Source: Streptomyces collinus (GTDB lineage: Bacteria > Actinomycetota > Actinomycetes > Streptomycetales > Streptomycetaceae). From it: 64,000 nt of DNA. Below the pieces are notes generated by a model, which saw only the letters and a program-made list of their open reading frames with translations, was not told the DNA's origin and did not search any database. The stretch lies in NCBI RefSeq assembly GCF_031348265.1, contig NZ_CP133771.1, positions 558,001-622,000 on the forward strand, read 5' to 3'. Below, piece by piece: positions 16,782-25,321 of this stretch. Numbering within the stretch: position 1 is the stretch's first letter; every line of letters starts with the position of its first letter. The translations under genes and the position numbers were made by a program.

Positions 16782-18335
16782 TCACACCGGGCGCGTCCGG
16801 CCCTCCCAGTACGGCTCCCGCAGCCGCCGCTTGTACAGCTTGCCGTTGGGGTCGCGGGGCATCTCGGTGATGAAGTCGACGCTCCGGGGCCGCTTGTAGC
16901 CGGCGAGGCGGTGGGCGCAGTGGTCGAGGAGGTCGGCGGCGAGGGTGGCTCCTGGGCGGTGTCCGGGGGCCGGTTCCACGACCGCCTTGACCTCCTCGCC
17001 CCAGTCGTCGTGGGGGATCCCGAAGACGGCGGCGTCCGCGACGGCCGGGTGGGCGAGCAGGGCCGACTCGATCTCGGCCGGGTAGATGTTGACGCCACCG
17101 GAGATGATCAGGTCGATCTTGCGGTCGCGCAGGAAGAGGTAGCCGTCCTCGTCGAGGTGGCCGAGGTCGCCGACGGTGAAGAAGTCGCCGATGCGGTTCT
17201 TGCGGGTCTTCGCCTCGTCCTTGTGGTACGAGAAGCCGCCGGTGTTCATCTTCATGTAGACGGTGCCGAGTTCACCGGGCGGCAGCCGGTTGCCGTCGTC
17301 GTCGAAGACCGCGAGTTCGCTGATGGGCCAGGCCTTGCCGACGGTGCCGGGCTTCTTGAGCCAGTCCTCGGCGGTGGCGAAGGCGCCGCCGCCCTCGCTG
17401 GCGGCGTAGTACTCCTCCACGCAGGGACCCCACCAGTCGAGCATGGCCCGTTTCACATGGTCGGGGCAGGGCGCGGCGCCGTGGATGGCGTGGCGCATCG
17501 AGGAGACGTCGTAGCGGTCCTTCGCCTCGCCGGGCAGGGCCAGCAGGCGGTGGAACTGGGTGGGGACCATATGGGTGTGGGTGCAGCGGTGGGCGTCGAT
17601 GAGGCGGAGCATCTCCTCGGGCGTCCACTTGTCCATGAGGACCAGCTGGTGGCCGATGTGCAGGGACGCGCCGGCGAACTGCAGGACGGCCGTGTGGTAG
17701 AGCGGCGAGCAGACCAGGTGCACGTTGTCGTCGAACGGGCGGATGCCGAAGATGCCGAGGAACCCGCCGAGGTAGGCCTCCTCCGGCGGTTTGCCGGGCA
17801 GTGGGCGGCGGATGCCGCGGGGGCGTCCGGTGGTGCCGGAGGTGTAGTTCATGACCCAGCCGAGGGTGCGGTCCGCGGGTGCCGACTCGGGCTGTCCGTC
17901 GAGGAGTTCGGCGTGCGGGCGGAAGCCGTCGACCGTGCCCACGGCATACCGGTGGGTGCCCGGCAGGCCGGCCTCGTCGGCGGCGGCGCGGGCCGCGTCG
18001 GCGAAGCGCTCGTGGGCGAGGAGGACCTTGGCGCCGGAGTCGGAGACGATCCAGGCGATCTCCGGTCCGACCAGGTGGTGGTTGACGGGCACGAGGTAGA
18101 ACCCGGCCTGGCTGGCGGCGAGGTACGCGGTGAGGAACTCGACGCCGTTGGGCAGGACCACCGCGAAGGTGTCGCCGCGGTGCAGCCCGGCCGCGCGCAG
18201 GCCGTGCACGAGCCGGTTGGCGGCGGCGTGCAGGCGCCCGGCGGTCCACTCCTCGCCGTCGGGGGCGACCATGACCGCGCGGTCGGGGTCGGCGGTGGCC
18301 TGGGCCCAGAAGCCCACGGGGGCATGGGTGTTCAC
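16782..18335 (-). CDS. acyl-CoA synthetase
   Basis: This AMP-forming acyl-CoA ligase of 517 residues has the ATP loop MNYTSGTTGRPRGIRRPL (about 158-175), EYYAASEGGGA, FFTVGDLGHLDEDG, DRKIDLIISGG and the final catalytic Lys in PRDPNGKLYKRRL. It starts with GTG at 18,335, where the stop of the upstream flavoprotein gene overlaps as GTGA, so the two are made together. The operon promoter carries the dyad shared with the fadD19/echA19 region, which suggests a related acyl substrate. Confidence 0.88.
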   Translation of the reverse strand: MNTHAPVGFWAQATADPDRAVMVAPDGEEWTAGRLHAAANRLVHGLRAAGLHRGDTFAVVLPNGVEFLTAYLAASQAGFYLVPVNHHLVGPEIAWIVSDSGAKVLLAHERFADAARAAADEAGLPGTHRYAVGTVDGFRPHAELLDGQPESAPADRTLGWVMNYTSGTTGRPRGIRRPLPGKPPEEAYLGGFLGIFGIRPFDDNVHLVCSPLYHTAVLQFAGASLHIGHQLVLMDKWTPEEMLRLIDAHRCTHTHMVPTQFHRLLALPGEAKDRYDVSSMRHAIHGAAPCPDHVKRAMLDWWGPCVEEYYAASEGGGAFATAEDWLKKPGTVGKAWPISELAVFDDDGNRLPPGELGTVYMKMNTGGFSYHKDEAKTRKNRIGDFFTVGDLGHLDEDGYLFLRDRKIDLIISGGVNIYPAEIESALLAHPAVADAAVFGIPHDDWGEEVKAVVEPAPGHRPGATLAADLLDHCAHRLAGYKRPRSVDFITEMPRDPNGKLYKRRLREPYWEGRTRPV

Positions 18336-19441
18336 TGTCCGCTCCTTCCGGCGATGCGGTTGACGCGGTCCACGGCTTTCTCGAAGCCGCGGGTGAGGTC
18401 GTCGAAGACCGCCTGGACGCTGCGTTCGCTGGTCATCCGGCCGACGATCTGGCCGACCGGGGTGCCGAGCAGCGGGTCGACCTCGTACTTCTGGATGCGC
18501 GAGACGGCCTCGGCGACCAGCAGCCCCTGCAGCGGCATGGGGAGGGTGCCTGGCCCGTCCGGGTCGTCCCAGGCGTCGGTCCACTCGGTGCGCAACTGGC
18601 GTGCCGGTTTACCCGTCAGCGCCCGGGAGCGGACGGTGTCTCCGGAGCCGGCCGCGAGGAGTTTGCGGGTCAGGGCGGGTGAGTGGAGGTCCGCTTCCGT
18701 GGTGGTCAGCCACAGGGAGCCCAGCCACACCCCCTGGGCGCCGAGGGCGAGTGCGGCGGCCACCTGCTGCCCGCTGCCGATGCCGCCGGCCGCCAGCACG
18801 GGCAGCGGGGCGACGGCGTCGACGACCTCCGGGGTGAGCACCATGGAGGCGATCTCGCCGGTGTGGCCGCCCGCCTCGTAGCCCTGCGCCACGACGATGT
18901 CGATCCCGGCGTCCCGGTGCTTGCGGGCGTGCCGGGCGCTGCCCGCGAGTGCGGCGACGAGGACGTCCTGGTCGTGGGCGCGGTCGATGACGTCGGCGGG
19001 TGGTGAGCCGAGGGCGTTGGCGAGGAGCCGGATCGGGTAGTCGAAGGCGACGTCGAGCTGGCTGCGGGCGACCTGCTCCATCCAGCCCGTGATGCGCCAG
19101 CCGGACGCCTCGCCCTCGGCGAGTTCGGGCACGCCGTGCTTGGCGAGGGTGTCCCGGACGAACTGCCGGTGGCCCTCGGGGATCATCGCCTCGACGTCGG
19201 CCTCCGTGACGCCTTCGACCTTCTTCGCCGGCATGACGACGTCCAGGCCGTACGGCCTGCCGTCGACGTGTGCCTCGATCCAGTCCAGGTCGCGTTTGAG
19301 CTCGTCGGGGGCGGTGTAGCGGACCGCGCCGAGCACGCCGAAGCCGCCGGCCCGGCTGATGGCCGCGGCGACGGCGGGGAACGGCGTGAAGCCGAAGACG
19401 GCGTGCTCGATTCCCAGTGTCTGGCTCAGCTCCGTCTGCAT
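18332..19441 (-). CDS. nitronate-monooxygenase-like FMN flavoprotein
   Basis: This TIM-barrel flavoprotein of 369 residues belongs to the 2-nitropropane-dioxygenase / nitronate monooxygenase family. The FMN phosphate-binding motifs are visible: VVAQGYEAGGHTGE, LAAGGIGSGQQVAAALALGA and GVWLGSLWLTT. The family also includes IpdC (Rv3553), a flavin oxidoreductase of steroid ring breakdown, and enoyl reductases. Because this copy is coupled to an acyl-CoA synthetase, a role on a CoA ester is more likely than nitronate oxidation. The ribosome site is weak. A perfect 14-bp palindrome, GTCCTCCGGAGGAC, lies at 19,459-19,472 just before the start. Confidence 0.8.
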   Translation of the reverse strand: MQTELSQTLGIEHAVFGFTPFPAVAAAISRAGGFGVLGAVRYTAPDELKRDLDWIEAHVDGRPYGLDVVMPAKKVEGVTEADVEAMIPEGHRQFVRDTLAKHGVPELAEGEASGWRITGWMEQVARSQLDVAFDYPIRLLANALGSPPADVIDRAHDQDVLVAALAGSARHARKHRDAGIDIVVAQGYEAGGHTGEIASMVLTPEVVDAVAPLPVLAAGGIGSGQQVAAALALGAQGVWLGSLWLTTTEADLHSPALTRKLLAAGSGDTVRSRALTGKPARQLRTEWTDAWDDPDGPGTLPMPLQGLLVAEAVSRIQKYEVDPLLGTPVGQIVGRMTSERSVQAVFDDLTRGFEKAVDRVNRIAGRSGQ

Positions 19442-19483
19442 GGGCGCAGGATGCCGGAGTCCTCCGGAGGACGGAAGGGGTTT

Positions 19484-19500
19484 TCTGATGCTCCGTCAGA
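19484..19500. promoter_or_regulatory. 17-bp dyad operator, copy B
   Basis: TCTGAT-N5-GTCAGA lies 43 bases before the flavoprotein start and about 103 before the divergent serine hydrolase. It matches the site at 7,137-7,153 in arm sequence and spacing, and the flanks also match (GGGTTTT to the left, TTC to the right). Both copies have the same orientation relative to their minus-strand operons. This suggests one repressor controls both loci. Confidence 0.7.
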
Positions 19501-19602
19501 TTCAGGCCGTGGTCGGTTCGTGCGTGCGGTCTGTATGCGGAGACGTGCGGCGGACATACTGCACGGGACATGCGAGACGGTGGAGACGAAGGGGTGTGTG
19601 CG

Positions 19603-21384
19603 GTGACCGACAGACCTGCGAGCGGCGAACTGACTCGACGTCAACTGGGCCGGGCAGGGCTGGCCCTGGGCGGCGCGCTCGCCCTCTCCCCGTTGCCCAC
19701 CGGGCCCGCTTCGGCCGCTCCGGCGGGCACCCGCCATCGCCCCACCCTGCGGCACGGCTCCGCCGCCCGCGCCGGGCTGCTCTCCTCCCACCTGCGCCGG
19801 CTCGTCACCGACGCGGAGGCGTTCCTCGGCCCCTCCCCCGAGCACCCCTGGTACGCGGGCGCCGTCCTGCTCGCCGGACGCGGTGGCACGGTCGCACTGC
19901 ACCGGCCCATCGGCATGGCGGTGCGCTACCGGGCCTACGACGAGAAGACCGACACCGGCATCGAGTTCCCGCCCGGCGAGCAGATCCCGATGGCCGAGGA
20001 CACCGTCTTCGACCTGGCGTCGGTGTCGAAGCTGTTCACCTCGATCCTCGCCGTGCAGCAGATGGAACGGGGCGCACTGGAACTGGAGGCGAAGGTCGCC
20101 TCATACCTGCCGGACTTCGCGCGGGCGGGCAAGCAGGACATCACGATCCGTCAGCTCCTCACGCACACCTCCGGTTTCCGCGCCTGGATCCCGCTGTACA
20201 GCGCGCCGACGTACGAGGAGAAGCTCCAGCGCATCTGGAACGAGGCGCCGGTCAGCGCGCCGGGCACGGCGTACCTGTACTCGGACCTGAACCTCATCTC
20301 GCTCCAGCTCGTGCTGGAACGGGTCACGGGCCGCGCCCTGGACGTGCTGCTCCGGGACGAGATCACCGGGCCGCTCGGCCTGCGCCGCACCCGCTACAAC
20401 CCGCCCGCGTCCTGGCGGCCGAAGATCGCGGCCACGGAGGACGCGCGGGCACCGTGGTCCGGCCTGGACCGGGGCCTGGTGTGGGGCGAGGTGCACGACG
20501 AGAACGCCTTCGGCCTGGGCGGGGTCGCGGGCCATGCCGGCGTGTTCTCCGACGCGTGGGACCTCGCGGTGCTCGGCCGTACGCTGCTCAACGGCGGTGT
20601 CTACGGGCGGTCCAGGATCCTGACGCCGGAGTCGGTGGAGCTGATGTTCACCGACTTCAACACGGCCTTCCCCGGGGACGAGCACGGCCTCGGCTTCGAG
20701 CTCTACCAGCACTGGTACATGGGCGCGATGGCCACGCCGCGCAGTGCGGGGCACACCGGCTTCACGGGCACCTCGCTGGTGCTCGACCCGACGACCGACT
20801 CGTTCCTCGTCGTCCTCGGCAACTCGGTCCATCCGGTGCGGAGCTGGCGTTCCGGTTCGGCGCCCAGGGTCGCCGCGGCGAACAGCATGGCGCGAGCCGT
20901 GCCGGTCCGGCCGGCGCGGGGACGCACGGCCTGGTTCTCCGGGACGGCGCTCTCCACCACGGCGACCCTCACGCTCCCGGTGCTCGACACCTCCGCCGGG
21001 CGGGCGCGGCTGCGCTGCGCGCTGTGGTGGGACACCGAGCCCAAGGCCGACGTCCTGGTCCTGGAGGCCACGACCGACGGCGGCACGAGCTGGCAGCCGG
21101 TGCCCTTCACGACGTCCCGACGCGGTCAGGACCCCGAGCAGCACCCCTCGGGCTCGGTCACCGGCTGGTCCGGCCGCGTCTGGCACAAGCTCACCGCCGG
21201 CCTCCCGGCCGCACAAGAACTCGCCCTGCGCTGGCGGTACGCGACGGACCGGCTGTACGTCGGGCGCGGCTGCTACGTGGACGGACTGCGGGTGGAGGCG
21301 CCCGGGGGCGTCCTGTTCGACGAGACGCGTCCGGCGGACGGGGCGCGCCTGAAGGCGGTGGGGTGGACGCGGGAGGCCGACTGA
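19603..21384 (+). CDS. exported beta-lactamase-family serine hydrolase with C-terminal beta domain
   Basis: This protein of about 593 residues begins with a twin-arginine-like signal (TRRQLGRAGLALGGALAL, cut near ASAAPA). The penicillin-binding/class C lactamase domain follows, with the SxxK nucleophile in DLASVSKLF, the YSDLN tyrosine motif and HTGFTG as the third motif. After about residue 415 comes a second, beta-rich domain (TATLTLPVLDTSAGRARLR, EATTDGGTSW) resembling a carbohydrate- or peptide-binding module. It probably hydrolyses a peptide or ester outside the membrane. The start is uncertain: GTG at 19,603 keeps the signal short; ATG at 19,570 adds 11 residues. It shares the divergent region holding the dyad operator. 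Confidence 0.8.
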   Translation: MTDRPASGELTRRQLGRAGLALGGALALSPLPTGPASAAPAGTRHRPTLRHGSAARAGLLSSHLRRLVTDAEAFLGPSPEHPWYAGAVLLAGRGGTVALHRPIGMAVRYRAYDEKTDTGIEFPPGEQIPMAEDTVFDLASVSKLFTSILAVQQMERGALELEAKVASYLPDFARAGKQDITIRQLLTHTSGFRAWIPLYSAPTYEEKLQRIWNEAPVSAPGTAYLYSDLNLISLQLVLERVTGRALDVLLRDEITGPLGLRRTRYNPPASWRPKIAATEDARAPWSGLDRGLVWGEVHDENAFGLGGVAGHAGVFSDAWDLAVLGRTLLNGGVYGRSRILTPESVELMFTDFNTAFPGDEHGLGFELYQHWYMGAMATPRSAGHTGFTGTSLVLDPTTDSFLVVLGNSVHPVRSWRSGSAPRVAAANSMARAVPVRPARGRTAWFSGTALSTTATLTLPVLDTSAGRARLRCALWWDTEPKADVLVLEATTDGGTSWQPVPFTTSRRGQDPEQHPSGSVTGWSGRVWHKLTAGLPAAQELALRWRYATDRLYVGRGCYVDGLRVEAPGGVLFDETRPADGARLKAVGWTREAD

Positions 21385-21388
21385 GCGG

Positions 21389-22966
21389 TCACCCTCCGGT
21401 GTTCTCCAGCACGGCCATGGCCGCGTTGTGCCCCGGTACCCCGCTGACCCCGCCCCCGCGCACCGCACCGGCCCCGCACAGCAGCACGTTGGCGTGCCCG
21501 GTCTCCACGCCCCAGCGGCCGGTGCCGTCCTGGGCGTAGGGCCAGCTCAGCTCGCGGTGGAAGATGTTGCCGCCGGGCAGGCCGAGGTCCCGCTCCAGGT
21601 CGAGCGGGGTCCGGGCCTCGATGCAGGGGCGTCCGTCCGCGTCGGTGGCCAGGCAGTCGGCGAGGGGTTCGGCCAGATGGGCGTCGAGCTGGGCGAGGGT
21701 CGACTTCAGCAGGTCCTCGCGTACGGCGTCGTTGTCCCGCTCGAACAGGCGGGCCGGGGTGTGCAGGCCGAAGAGGGTGAGCGTCTGGTAGCCCTGCTCG
21801 GCCAGGCCGGACCCGAGGATGGTCGGGTCGGTGAGCGAGTGGCAGTAGATCTCGGAGGGCGGCGCGGCGGGCAGCTCCCCGGCGGCGGCCTGGGCGTGGG
21901 CGGTGGCCAGTTGCTCGTAGCCCTCGGCGATGTGGAAGGTGCCGGCGAAGGCCTCCCGCGGGTCGACGGAGCTGTCGCGCAGCCGCGGCAGCCGCTTGAG
22001 CAGCATGTTGACCTTGAGCTGGGCGCCCTCGGCGGGCGCCGGAGGTGTGCCGCCCGTCAGGTCGGCCAGGGCCTGCGGTGAGGCGTTCACCAGGACGTGG
22101 CGGGCGGCGACGGTGCCTTCGCCGTCGGCCGTGCGATACGTGACCTCGGCGGTTCGGCCGTCCGTGGCGATGCGCAGCGCCTCGTGACCGGTGGCGAGGA
22201 CCGCGCCCGCCGCGCGTGCCGTGCCGACGAGGGCGTCGGTGAGGGCTCCCATGCCGCCGACCGGCACGTCCCAGTCGCCGGTGCCGCCGCCGATCACGTG
22301 GTAGAGGAAGCAGCGGTTCTGCTTCAGGGAGGGGTCGTGGGCGTCGGCGAAGGTGCCGATGAGGGCGTCGGTGAGGACGACGCCGCGCACCAGGTCGTCG
22401 TCGAAACGCTCCTCTACGGCGGTGCCGATCGGCTCCTCGAAGAGCGTCCGCCAGGCTTCCTCGTCGTCGAGGCGGCCGCGGAGTTCGTCGCGGGAGGGCA
22501 GCGGCTCCGTGAGGGTCGGGAAGATCCGCTGGGCGGCGCGGCCGGTCATGCCGTAGAACGCCTGCCACGCCCGGTACTCGCGGTCGGAGCCGGTGAGCCG
22601 GGTGAACGCCTCACGGGTGCGCCGCTCGCCGCCGCCGACGAGGAGACCGGTGGGCCGCCCGTCACGCTCGGCGGGTGTGTAGGAGGAGACGGTACGGGTG
22701 CGGACCCGGAAGTCCAGGCCGAGGTCCCGGACGATCTTCTTCGGCAGCAGGCTGACCAGGTACGAGTAGCGGGACAGCCGGGCGTCGACCCCGGCGAAGG
22801 GACGGGTGGACACCGCCGCGCCGCCCGTGTGGTCCAGCCGCTCCAGCACGAGCACGGAGCGCCCGGCCCGGGCCAGATACGCGGCGGCCACCAGGCCGTT
22901 GTGGCCGCCGCCGACGATGACGGCGTCGTACGTCCGGTGTGCGCGGGGTCCCTCGGGTGCGGTCAT
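21389..22966 (-). CDS. FAD-dependent carotenoid-desaturase-like oxidoreductase
   Basis: This flavoprotein of 525 residues has an N-terminal Rossmann FAD motif (AVIVGGGHNGLVAAAYLARAG, then LVLERLDHTGGAA). The matching C-terminal FAD segment is LLCGAGAVRGGGVSGVPGHNAA. This is the phytoene-desaturase/PYROXD2-like group. No carotenoid synthesis genes are near, so it is more likely a general oxidoreductase of unknown substrate. The ATG at 22,966 has no ribosome site, and a TGTTAC box lies about 10 bases before it, which suggests a leaderless message. It converges on the serine hydrolase gene, 4 bases apart. Confidence 0.85.
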   Translation of the reverse strand: MTAPEGPRAHRTYDAVIVGGGHNGLVAAAYLARAGRSVLVLERLDHTGGAAVSTRPFAGVDARLSRYSYLVSLLPKKIVRDLGLDFRVRTRTVSSYTPAERDGRPTGLLVGGGERRTREAFTRLTGSDREYRAWQAFYGMTGRAAQRIFPTLTEPLPSRDELRGRLDDEEAWRTLFEEPIGTAVEERFDDDLVRGVVLTDALIGTFADAHDPSLKQNRCFLYHVIGGGTGDWDVPVGGMGALTDALVGTARAAGAVLATGHEALRIATDGRTAEVTYRTADGEGTVAARHVLVNASPQALADLTGGTPPAPAEGAQLKVNMLLKRLPRLRDSSVDPREAFAGTFHIAEGYEQLATAHAQAAAGELPAAPPSEIYCHSLTDPTILGSGLAEQGYQTLTLFGLHTPARLFERDNDAVREDLLKSTLAQLDAHLAEPLADCLATDADGRPCIEARTPLDLERDLGLPGGNIFHRELSWPYAQDGTGRWGVETGHANVLLCGAGAVRGGGVSGVPGHNAAMAVLENTGG

Positions 22967-23027
22967 GGTTCTTGGTAACACGGGGTGATCCGGGTCGGCC
23001 AGACGGCGCCTGCCCGCCCGCTCGGGG

Positions 23028-25259
23028 TCAGCGAGCCGCCGCGGCCCGCTGCTCTCTCAGGGCCGCCACTCTTCGGTACAGGGCCACGGCCTCGGCGCCG
23101 CGGCCGAGCTGTTCCAGGCAGTGGGCCTCGTCGTTGCGGCTGGCGAGGGTGTCGGGGTGGTCGGTGCCGAGGACGCGTTCGCGGGCGGTGGCCACGCGCC
23201 GGTACTCGGTGAGCGCGTCGGCCCAGCGGCCCAGCCAGCCGAGGCCGACGGCGACCTCGCGCAGGCTGACCAGGGTGTCCGGGTGGTCGGGGCCGAGGAC
23301 CTGTTCGCGGAGGGCGGCGACCTCCCGGGATTCGTTGAGGGCCTCCGCCCAGCGGCCGAGCCGTCCGAGATTGACGCAGCGACCGTGGCGGGCGCGCAGG
23401 GTTTCGGGGTGGGTGGGGCCCTGGCTGCGGCTGCGGTCCCCGGCCAGACCGCCGTAGAGGTCCAGGGCTTCAGCGCTGCGGCCGAGGCGGCCCAGGCTGA
23501 TGCCGATCTCGTGCCGGGCGGCGAGGGTGTCGGGGTGGTCGGGGCCGAGGGCGCGGCCGCGGGCCTCGGCGACCTCGCGGTAGGTCTCCAGGGCCTCGGG
23601 CCAGCGGCCCAGCTGGCCGAGCGCGTAGGCGACCTCGTAGCGGGTGACGAGCGTGTCGGGGTGGTCCGGGCCGAGCACACGGGCGCGGGCGGTGGCCACC
23701 TCGCGGGCCATGCGGTACGAGTCCTCCAGGCGGCCGAGGCGGCTGAGGTTGAACGCGAGGTTGTGGCGGCAGCGCAGGGTGTCGGGGTGGTCGGGGCCCA
23801 TGGTGTCCTCGCGGGCGGTGAGCACCGAGGTGTAGACACGGTGGGCGTCGAAGGGGCGGCCCAGCTGGCCGAGCACGTAGGCCATCTCCTGGCGGGCGGC
23901 CAGGGTGTCGGGGTGGTCGGCGCCGAGGGTGCGGATCCTGGCCTCGGCGACGTGCTTGTACTCGCGCAGGGCGTCCGCGGCGCGGCCGGTGCGGCTGAGG
24001 GTGAAGGCGACCTCGTAGCGGCTGGCGAGGGTGTCGGGGTGGTCGGGCCCGAGGAGGTGCTCGCGTTCGGCGGCGACCGCCCGGTGCACCTCGCCCGCCT
24101 CCGCCCAGCGGCCGAGCCGTCCGAGGCTCAGGCCCGCGTTGTGCCGGCCGGCCAGGGCGGTCAGGACCTCCGTGGGCGGGGCGGGCCGCTGCGCGGGGGC
24201 GGGTTCTTCGATGACGGGGCCGGTGGCGGGCCGTGCGATCCACTCGCCGGACAGTCCCGCCGACGGGTCCGGGGGCGTGGTGCGCAGCCCGGTGCCGGTC
24301 GCCTTGTGGCCGGTGGTCATGCCGCGGGTCCAGGACGGCAGCCGGCCCGCGCCGGCCGGCCCGCCGGGGACCGGGCGGGCCGCGGCGACGGCGGGCACGC
24401 ACGCCGGAGCGGCCCGGTGGGCGCTGATCCGGCGGGCCAGCTCGCGGGCGTCGTCGGGTCGTTGCCCGGGTTCCTTGGCGAGCAGGTCGAGGACGACCCG
24501 CTCCAGGTACTCGGGCAGTTCGGCGCGGTGCTCGCGCGGCGGGCGGGGCGGGGTGTCGCGGTGGCCGACGAGGACCGCCCAGGCGTCGTCGAGGTCGAAC
24601 GGCGGTACGCCGGTGGCGATCTCGTACAGGACGCATCCGAAGGAGTAGAGGTCGCTGCGGTGGTCGACCCCGTCGCCGCCGATCTGTTCCGGGGACATGT
24701 AGTGCGGGGTGCCCATGGCGATGCCGGTGCCGGTCAGCCGGGAGGTGAAGCCGATGTCGTGGCCGAGGCGGGCGATGCCGAAGTCGCAGATCTTCACCGT
24801 GCCGTCGCCGAGCCGCACGATGTTGGCGGGTTTCAGGTCCCGGTGCACGATGTTCTGTTCGTGACAGTAGGCGAGGGCGGCGGCGACCTGCTCGGCGATC
24901 TCCATGACGTCCGCGACCGGCAGCGGGTGCTGCTTGTTGTCCTCCAGGAGCTGGCTGAGGTTGCGGCCGTCGAGCAGCTCCATGACGAGGTAGAGGACGC
25001 CGTCGGCTTCGCCGAAGTCGTGCACGACGGTGATGCCGCGGTGCTGCAGCGCGGCGGCCACCCGGGCCTCGCGGCGGAACCGCTCCCGCAGCACGCGGGT
25101 GAAGGCGTGGTCGTGGTTCGGGCCCAGCGGTTTGAGGCACTTGACGGCGACGTGCCGGCCCAGGGACTCGTCCCGTGCCCGCCACACCTCGCCCATGCCG
25201 CCGCGCCCGATCAGATCGAGCAGCCGGTACCGGCCCTGGATGAGCCTGCTGTCCCCCAT
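23028..25259 (-). CDS. Ser/Thr protein kinase with C-terminal TPR array
   Basis: This 743-residue protein has an N-terminal Hanks-type kinase domain (about 10-280): glycine loop IGRGGMGEV, catalytic Lys40 in VAVK, HRDLKPAN with Asp141, DFG at 159-161 and GTPHYMSPEQ. A Pro-rich linker (about 290-385) follows, then eight TPR_12-type units of 42 residues, most with the signature GPDHPDTL. No membrane segment is present, so it is cytosolic, unlike PknB. TPR arrays bind partner proteins, so they probably choose substrates. The start ATG at 25,259 follows GGGGGGAG. It stands alone with a divergent-side neighbour of unknown link. The TPR DNA is highly repetitive and may vary between strains. Confidence 0.92.
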   Translation of the reverse strand: MGDSRLIQGRYRLLDLIGRGGMGEVWRARDESLGRHVAVKCLKPLGPNHDHAFTRVLRERFRREARVAAALQHRGITVVHDFGEADGVLYLVMELLDGRNLSQLLEDNKQHPLPVADVMEIAEQVAAALAYCHEQNIVHRDLKPANIVRLGDGTVKICDFGIARLGHDIGFTSRLTGTGIAMGTPHYMSPEQIGGDGVDHRSDLYSFGCVLYEIATGVPPFDLDDAWAVLVGHRDTPPRPPREHRAELPEYLERVVLDLLAKEPGQRPDDARELARRISAHRAAPACVPAVAAARPVPGGPAGAGRLPSWTRGMTTGHKATGTGLRTTPPDPSAGLSGEWIARPATGPVIEEPAPAQRPAPPTEVLTALAGRHNAGLSLGRLGRWAEAGEVHRAVAAEREHLLGPDHPDTLASRYEVAFTLSRTGRAADALREYKHVAEARIRTLGADHPDTLAARQEMAYVLGQLGRPFDAHRVYTSVLTAREDTMGPDHPDTLRCRHNLAFNLSRLGRLEDSYRMAREVATARARVLGPDHPDTLVTRYEVAYALGQLGRWPEALETYREVAEARGRALGPDHPDTLAARHEIGISLGRLGRSAEALDLYGGLAGDRSRSQGPTHPETLRARHGRCVNLGRLGRWAEALNESREVAALREQVLGPDHPDTLVSLREVAVGLGWLGRWADALTEYRRVATARERVLGTDHPDTLASRNDEAHCLEQLGRGAEAVALYRRVAALREQRAAAAR
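23060..24168. repeat. 126-bp in-gene tandem repeats (TPR units)
   Basis: About eight tandem units of 126 bases encode the TPR array of the kinase. Each contains a close variant of GGTGTCGGGGTGGTCGG. The boundaries given are approximate. Confidence 0.8.
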
Positions 25260-25321
25260 GTCGCGCGACGCTCCCCCCGGTAGCTGTTCGCCCGCCCCCC
25301 TGGCCCACCCAGTATGGCGGC

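Noticed and set aside
23060..24168. Regular 126-bp repeats as a mobile or regulatory array
   Set aside because: They encode TPR units in frame within the kinase gene.
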